A DNA stretch of 8,471 nt, taken from NCBI GenBank assembly GCA_003538495.1, contig DPSD01000068.1, positions 1-8,471 on the forward strand. The letters are read 5' to 3'. Position 1 is the first letter of the stretch. Every line of letters starts with the position of its first letter. Shown one piece after another: positions 5,865-8,471 of this stretch. The notes under the pieces were generated by a model that was not told where the DNA came from, made no database searches, and saw nothing but the letters and a program-made list of their open reading frames with translations. The stretch comes from Accumulibacter sp. GTDB taxonomy: Bacteria > Pseudomonadota > Gammaproteobacteria > Burkholderiales > Rhodocyclaceae. A program made the translations under genes and the position numbers.

Positions 5865-6287
5865 ATGCGACGTCTATTGCTGCTGTTGGTCTTCCTTTCC
5901 CTGCCGGTCTTTGCCGCCGCACCCGGCGACGAAATCAATCTCGATATCGGCACGCCGCCGGTGATCATCGTCAAGCACTCGCTGGCGCAGCGGACCTCGC
6001 GACTGGTCCGCTTCTACGAAGTCGGCATCATCGGACTCGGTAACGACGGGATGATCAAGATGCGTGATGGCAGCCGGCTCAACCTGGCACAACGGCAGAT
6101 CGCCGAGAAACTGATCGACCAGGAAAACCCGGATCGCAACTCGCTGATCTACGCCATCGCCGAAGCCCACGGCGGCCAGAGCGCCGAGCCGGCCACCCGC
6201 CAGGCTCAGGTCAAGCGCTGGAAGGCTCAGTTTCATTCCGGCTGGTGGATCGAGGATGGCCAAGGCATCTGGATCCAGAAGCCCTGA
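5865..6287 (+). CDS. DUF1318 (YdbL-family) periplasmic protein
   Basis: This is a 140-residue protein with a Sec signal peptide (MRRLLLLLVFLSLPVFAAA). The body fits the DUF1318/YdbL family: a helix with 'SLAQRTSRLVRFYEVGIIGL', a 'DGMIKMRD' turn, 'LAQRQIAEKLIDQENPDRNS', and the C-terminal aromatic 'GWWIEDGQGIWIQK'. In E. coli the family member YdbL is encoded with YdbH and YnbE, proteins linked to phospholipid transport between membranes. Neither partner is seen here, so the role in this setting is unknown. ATG 5865 has AGGA eight bases upstream; a TTG at 5847 in the same frame is unlikely. The gene sits 18 bases after sco, so they are probably co-transcribed. The location between two copper chaperone genes is the main functional hint, and it is only circumstantial. 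Confidence 0.82.
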   Translation: MRRLLLLLVFLSLPVFAAAPGDEINLDIGTPPVIIVKHSLAQRTSRLVRFYEVGIIGLGNDGMIKMRDGSRLNLAQRQIAEKLIDQENPDRNSLIYAIAEAHGGQSAEPATRQAQVKRWKAQFHSGWWIEDGQGIWIQKP

Positions 6288-6356
6288 GGGTGCCCCTGCT
6301 GTTCGACAGGCCAACTTGCGGCATCTTGTCGCACACGGCTGCAACAGCCCGCCGTT

Positions 6357-6386
6357 TATAATCTGGCCCTCTGAACAACCGAGGAG
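6357..6386 (+). promoter_or_regulatory. -10 box and ribosome binding site of the PCu(A)C gene
   Basis: TATAAT at 6357-6362 is a perfect -10 hexamer, predicting transcription from about 6369. No good -35 is found at the usual distance. GAGGAG at 6381-6386 lies six bases before the TTG at 6393 and decides that start; no ATG competes. The gene therefore probably has its own promoter in addition to any read-through from sco. Confidence 0.5.
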
Positions 6387-6392
6387 TGCAGC

Positions 6393-6872
6393 TTGAAGGC
6401 AACGCGAACCCAACTGGCGATGGCCATTCTGCTCGGCGTGTCTGCGACGTCCGCCTTGGCCGCTGATGTCGAGGTCAAGGATGCGTGGGTACGGGGAACG
6501 GTGACCGGCCAGAAAGCTACCGGCGCCTTCCTCGAAATCACCAGCAAGTCCGGCGCAACACTTGTCGGCGCTGCCAGCCCGGTCGCCGGCGTCAGCGAGA
6601 TCCACGAAATGAAGATGGACGGCGGGATCATGAAGATGCGCGCTGTCGAACGGCTGCAACTCCCTGCCGGCAAACCGGTGCAGCTGGCACCCGGGGGCTA
6701 CCACGTGATGCTGCTGAACCTCAAGCAGCCGCTCAAGAGGGGCGATTCGGTAGCCCTGACGCTGCAGGTCGAGAATCCGGACAAGACGGTCGAAGCTGTC
6801 CAGATCAAGGCCGAGGTGCGCGACCTGACCGCAACCGCGACACCAGCAGGCGAGCACCAGCACCAGCACTGA
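6393..6872 (+). CDS. PCu(A)C-family periplasmic copper chaperone
   Basis: PCu(A)C proteins bind Cu(I) in the periplasm and hand it to cytochrome oxidase subunits, often together with SCO. This 159-residue protein has a cleavable signal peptide (about residues 1-23, ending ALA-A) and the exact family copper motif H-x10-M-x21-H-x-M: His71, Met82, His104 and Met106. Extra methionines at 73, 75 and 80 enrich the site. The C-terminus adds a His-rich tail, GEHQHQH, a likely second copper-binding element seen in some family members. It starts with TTG at 6393, fixed by GAGGAG six bases upstream. A perfect TATAAT lies 31 bases before the start, so it can be transcribed on its own, though it follows sco and the DUF1318 gene by 105 bases. 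It is convergent with the COX15-like gene, with 37 bases between the stops. Confidence 0.93.
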   Translation: MKATRTQLAMAILLGVSATSALAADVEVKDAWVRGTVTGQKATGAFLEITSKSGATLVGAASPVAGVSEIHEMKMDGGIMKMRAVERLQLPAGKPVQLAPGGYHVMLLNLKQPLKRGDSVALTLQVENPDKTVEAVQIKAEVRDLTATATPAGEHQHQH

Positions 6873-6879
6873 GCGCCGA

Positions 6880-6898
6880 CGGCGCCCCCGCGGCGCCG
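6880..6898. terminator. Hairpin between convergent genes
   Basis: CGGCGCC at 6880-6886 pairs with GGCGCCG at 6892-6898 around a 5-base loop, inside the 37-base gap between the PCu(A)C and COX15-like stop codons. A wider inverted repeat encloses it: GAGCACCAG at 6852-6860 with CTGGTGCTC at 6903-6911. A two-way terminator is plausible, although no T-run follows on either strand. Confidence 0.45.
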
Positions 6899-6909
6899 CC
6901 CACTGGTGC

Positions 6910-7830
6910 TCAGCGTCGGTGAAGCGTGCTCAGGGTCGCCAGCAGCGCCGCTGCGCAGACGCCGTGGGCGACCGCCAGCCACAAAGTGAAGCCACTGCGC
7001 ACAGTCAGGCCTCCCAGCGCGACTTCGGCCGCCAACAGCAGCAGCAGGGTCACTGCCGCCTTGCGCGTCGCCTCGTCGGCGAGCGCCTGCAGCGCGGCGA
7101 TGCCCAGCAGCAGCAGCGATCCAAGCGCACCCCAGCGGTGCACCAGATGCAGGGTGACCCCGCCGGCGTCGCCGGCGGGCGGCACATCAGCCAGCGTCGC
7201 GAATGGCTGCAGCGCGGCCCAGCCAGCCGCTGCCGGCCACCATTGGCCGCCACAGTCGGGAAGCGTAGGACAAGCCAGCGCTGCAGCACCGGCGCCGATC
7301 AGTGCCCCGGCGACCACTGTCAGCGATAGCGTCGCCGCGCCGAGACGCAGCGCCAAGGTCGGCGCCCGTTCGAACTGATAGTCCGGCCCACTGGCCAGCA
7401 CCACTCGCCATGAACAGCTCACCAGACCCAGGCCACCGATGATGTTCATGAAGCCCACCAGCACCAGCCGTGGGTCTGAACTCCAGAAACCGAGCGTTGC
7501 CAGCGCCAGTACCAGCAAGGCCAGCAGCGTCGCCGGACGCACGGCCGGCCGGATCGACGGACGACGCAGACACAACCAGAGCAGGTAAAAGACCAGCAGA
7601 AAGAAGACCGAAGCGGCGCCACGATGCAGCAGCCGCGGCAACCCGAACGCTTGCGCTGGCGGTTCGCCACGGAGCAGTTGTCCGTAGCACGCGGGCCAAT
7701 CGGCGCAACCGAGTCCGGCGCCATCGAGACGAAGATAGGCGCTGAGCAAAACCACCAGCAGCGCCAGCGCGGTCAGCAGCAGCGCCATCCTGCGAACCTG
7801 CCGCAGCCGCAGACCGGGGCTGGCGATCAA
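6910..7830 (-). CDS. Divergent COX15/CtaA-family membrane protein lacking key N-half residues
   Basis: This is a 306-residue, roughly eight-helix membrane protein of the heme A synthase family. The hallmark first loop 'GLGCADWPACYG' gives the cysteine pair C42/C48, and a matching pair C187/C193 sits in the second half (ACPTLPDC). The C-terminal heme ligands appear intact: His231 in 'HLVHRWGAL' and His289 in 'VAHGV'. In the N-terminal half His69 is kept, but the usual E-x-x-H becomes R-x-x-H and the fourth-helix histidine appears as Asn129 (MNIIGGL). It may therefore not make heme A. I chose TTG 7830, which overlaps the upstream COX15 stop (TTGA), because it keeps the positive residues before the first helix (LRLRQVRR). 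ATG 7788, with AGG eight bases upstream, is the alternative and gives 292 residues. The gene is co-directional and overlapping with the upstream COX15, so it is one operon. Confidence 0.8.
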   Translation of the reverse strand: MIASPGLRLRQVRRMALLLTALALLVVLLSAYLRLDGAGLGCADWPACYGQLLRGEPPAQAFGLPRLLHRGAASVFFLLVFYLLWLCLRRPSIRPAVRPATLLALLVLALATLGFWSSDPRLVLVGFMNIIGGLGLVSCSWRVVLASGPDYQFERAPTLALRLGAATLSLTVVAGALIGAGAAALACPTLPDCGGQWWPAAAGWAALQPFATLADVPPAGDAGGVTLHLVHRWGALGSLLLLGIAALQALADEATRKAAVTLLLLLAAEVALGGLTVRSGFTLWLAVAHGVCAAALLATLSTLHRR

Positions 7831-8471
7831 GTGGCCAGGCCCGCCACCCGCGCCACCCGCAACTCGTGATTCAGCCACAGCAGCAGACCGAGAACGATCA
7901 TCGCGCCGCCCTGATGCGCGGCACCCAGCCCGACCGGAACCGCCAGCAGCAGGGTTGAAATCCCGAGCACGATCTGCACGTACAGCGCCACCAGCACCCA
8001 TGTCGCGGCCAGGCGCGCGGCCGGGGAAACGGCTGCCGCTCGGATCTTCCACCAGAACCAGGGCAGCAGGAAGGCGAGCAGCCATGCTCCCAGCCGATGG
8101 TCGAACTGAACCAGCGCCATGTTGTTGAAGAAGTTGAGGTACCACGGCTCGATGACGAAGCTTTCCGGCGGCAGGATGTGGCCGTTCATCAGCGGAAAGC
8201 TGTTGTAGGCCTTGCCGGCCCGAATGCCGGCGACGAAACCACCACTGACGACCATGTAGGCGACCAGGATCACCAGCCAGAAGCCGATGCGCTGCAAACG
8301 CTTCAGCGTCGCATCGGTGCTCGGCCGCGCACGCTCGGCGAGCAACCCGAGTGCCAGCCAGAACATCGCCATGAAGATCAGGAAGGCCAGCGACAGATGC
8401 GCGGTCAGTCGATAGTGGCTGACCCGCGGGTCGTCGACCAGCCCGCTCTTGACCATGTACCAGCCCATCGC
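7827..8471 (-). CDS. ctaA: Heme A synthase, COX15/CtaA (C-terminal part)
   Basis: Heme A synthase oxidises the C8 methyl of heme O to a formyl group in the cytoplasmic membrane, making the heme A of aa3-type oxidases. The last 214 residues are visible and the 5' end lies beyond the window. Marks of the COX15 type found in mitochondria and alphaproteobacteria are clear: 'GWYMVKSGL', 'DPRVSHYRLTAHLSLAF' with a heme-ligand histidine, 'SGGFVAGIRAGKAYNSFPLM', 'NNMALVQFDHRLGAW' and 'GAAHQGGAMIVLGLLLWLNH'. About six transmembrane segments remain. The stop at 7827 overlaps the TTG of the second COX15-family gene. Nothing is broken in the visible part, and the catalytic N-terminal helices are off the edge. 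Together with sco and PCu(A)C this indicates a cytochrome c oxidase assembly locus. Confidence 0.93.
   Translation of the reverse strand, partial: AMGWYMVKSGLVDDPRVSHYRLTAHLSLAFLIFMAMFWLALGLLAERARPSTDATLKRLQRIGFWLVILVAYMVVSGGFVAGIRAGKAYNSFPLMNGHILPPESFVIEPWYLNFFNNMALVQFDHRLGAWLLAFLLPWFWWKIRAAAVSPAARLAATWVLVALYVQIVLGISTLLLAVPVGLGAAHQGGAMIVLGLLLWLNHELRVARVAGLAT

Noticed and set aside
5874..6869. 331-residue minus-strand open frame
   Set aside because: It is the antisense shadow of the DUF1318 and PCu(A)C genes, both of which have signal peptides and family motifs.

Overview
The window comes from a high-GC proteobacterium. The best guess is a betaproteobacterium, perhaps of the Rhodocyclales/Accumulibacter type. 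This rests on gene content (COX15/CtaA, SCO and PCu(A)C copper chaperones, a DUF1318 protein, a FlgO-family lipoprotein) and on GC-rich third codon positions; no rRNA or other marker gene is present to confirm it. No tRNA, rRNA, CRISPR array or transposase was found.

Layout, left to right. (1) Positions 1-140 hold the start of a minus-strand single-pass membrane protein cut by the window edge. (2) Positions 141-832 are mostly gene-free, with what looks like a decayed coding fragment near 531-710. (3) A minus-strand DUF4332 helix-hairpin-helix protein (833-1237) diverges from a plus-strand thpR (RNA 2',3'-cyclic phosphodiesterase, 1501-2079). The gap between them carries a TTGACA box overlapped by a perfect inverted repeat. 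(4) Two translationally coupled minus-strand lipoprotein genes follow: an unrecognised lipoprotein, then a FlgO-family protein. (5) A degraded, frameshifted second copy of thpR lies at about 3672-3840. (6) A plus-strand EamA/DMT permease occupies 3963-4883 and ends at a hairpin. (7) A copper and cytochrome-oxidase assembly block follows: an FNR-like box, SCO lipoprotein, DUF1318 protein and PCu(A)C chaperone on the plus strand. Facing them on the minus strand are two COX15/CtaA-family genes, the first cut by the right edge.

The right half is functionally coherent. SCO and PCu(A)C deliver copper to the CuA/CuB sites of cytochrome c oxidase, and COX15 makes heme A for the same enzyme. The FNR-like site ahead of sco suggests that this supply is tuned to oxygen.

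The most notable signal is at the 5' end of the unrecognised lipoprotein. Its only start codon with a good Shine-Dalgarno sequence (ATG at 3518) is out of frame with the signal peptide and body. A 7-bp tandem repeat (about 3.9 copies, 3463-3489) lies exactly between the two, and removing one unit would restore a perfect lipoprotein signal peptide. This looks like a repeat-controlled ON/OFF switch caught in the OFF state, or else a fixed or technical frameshift.
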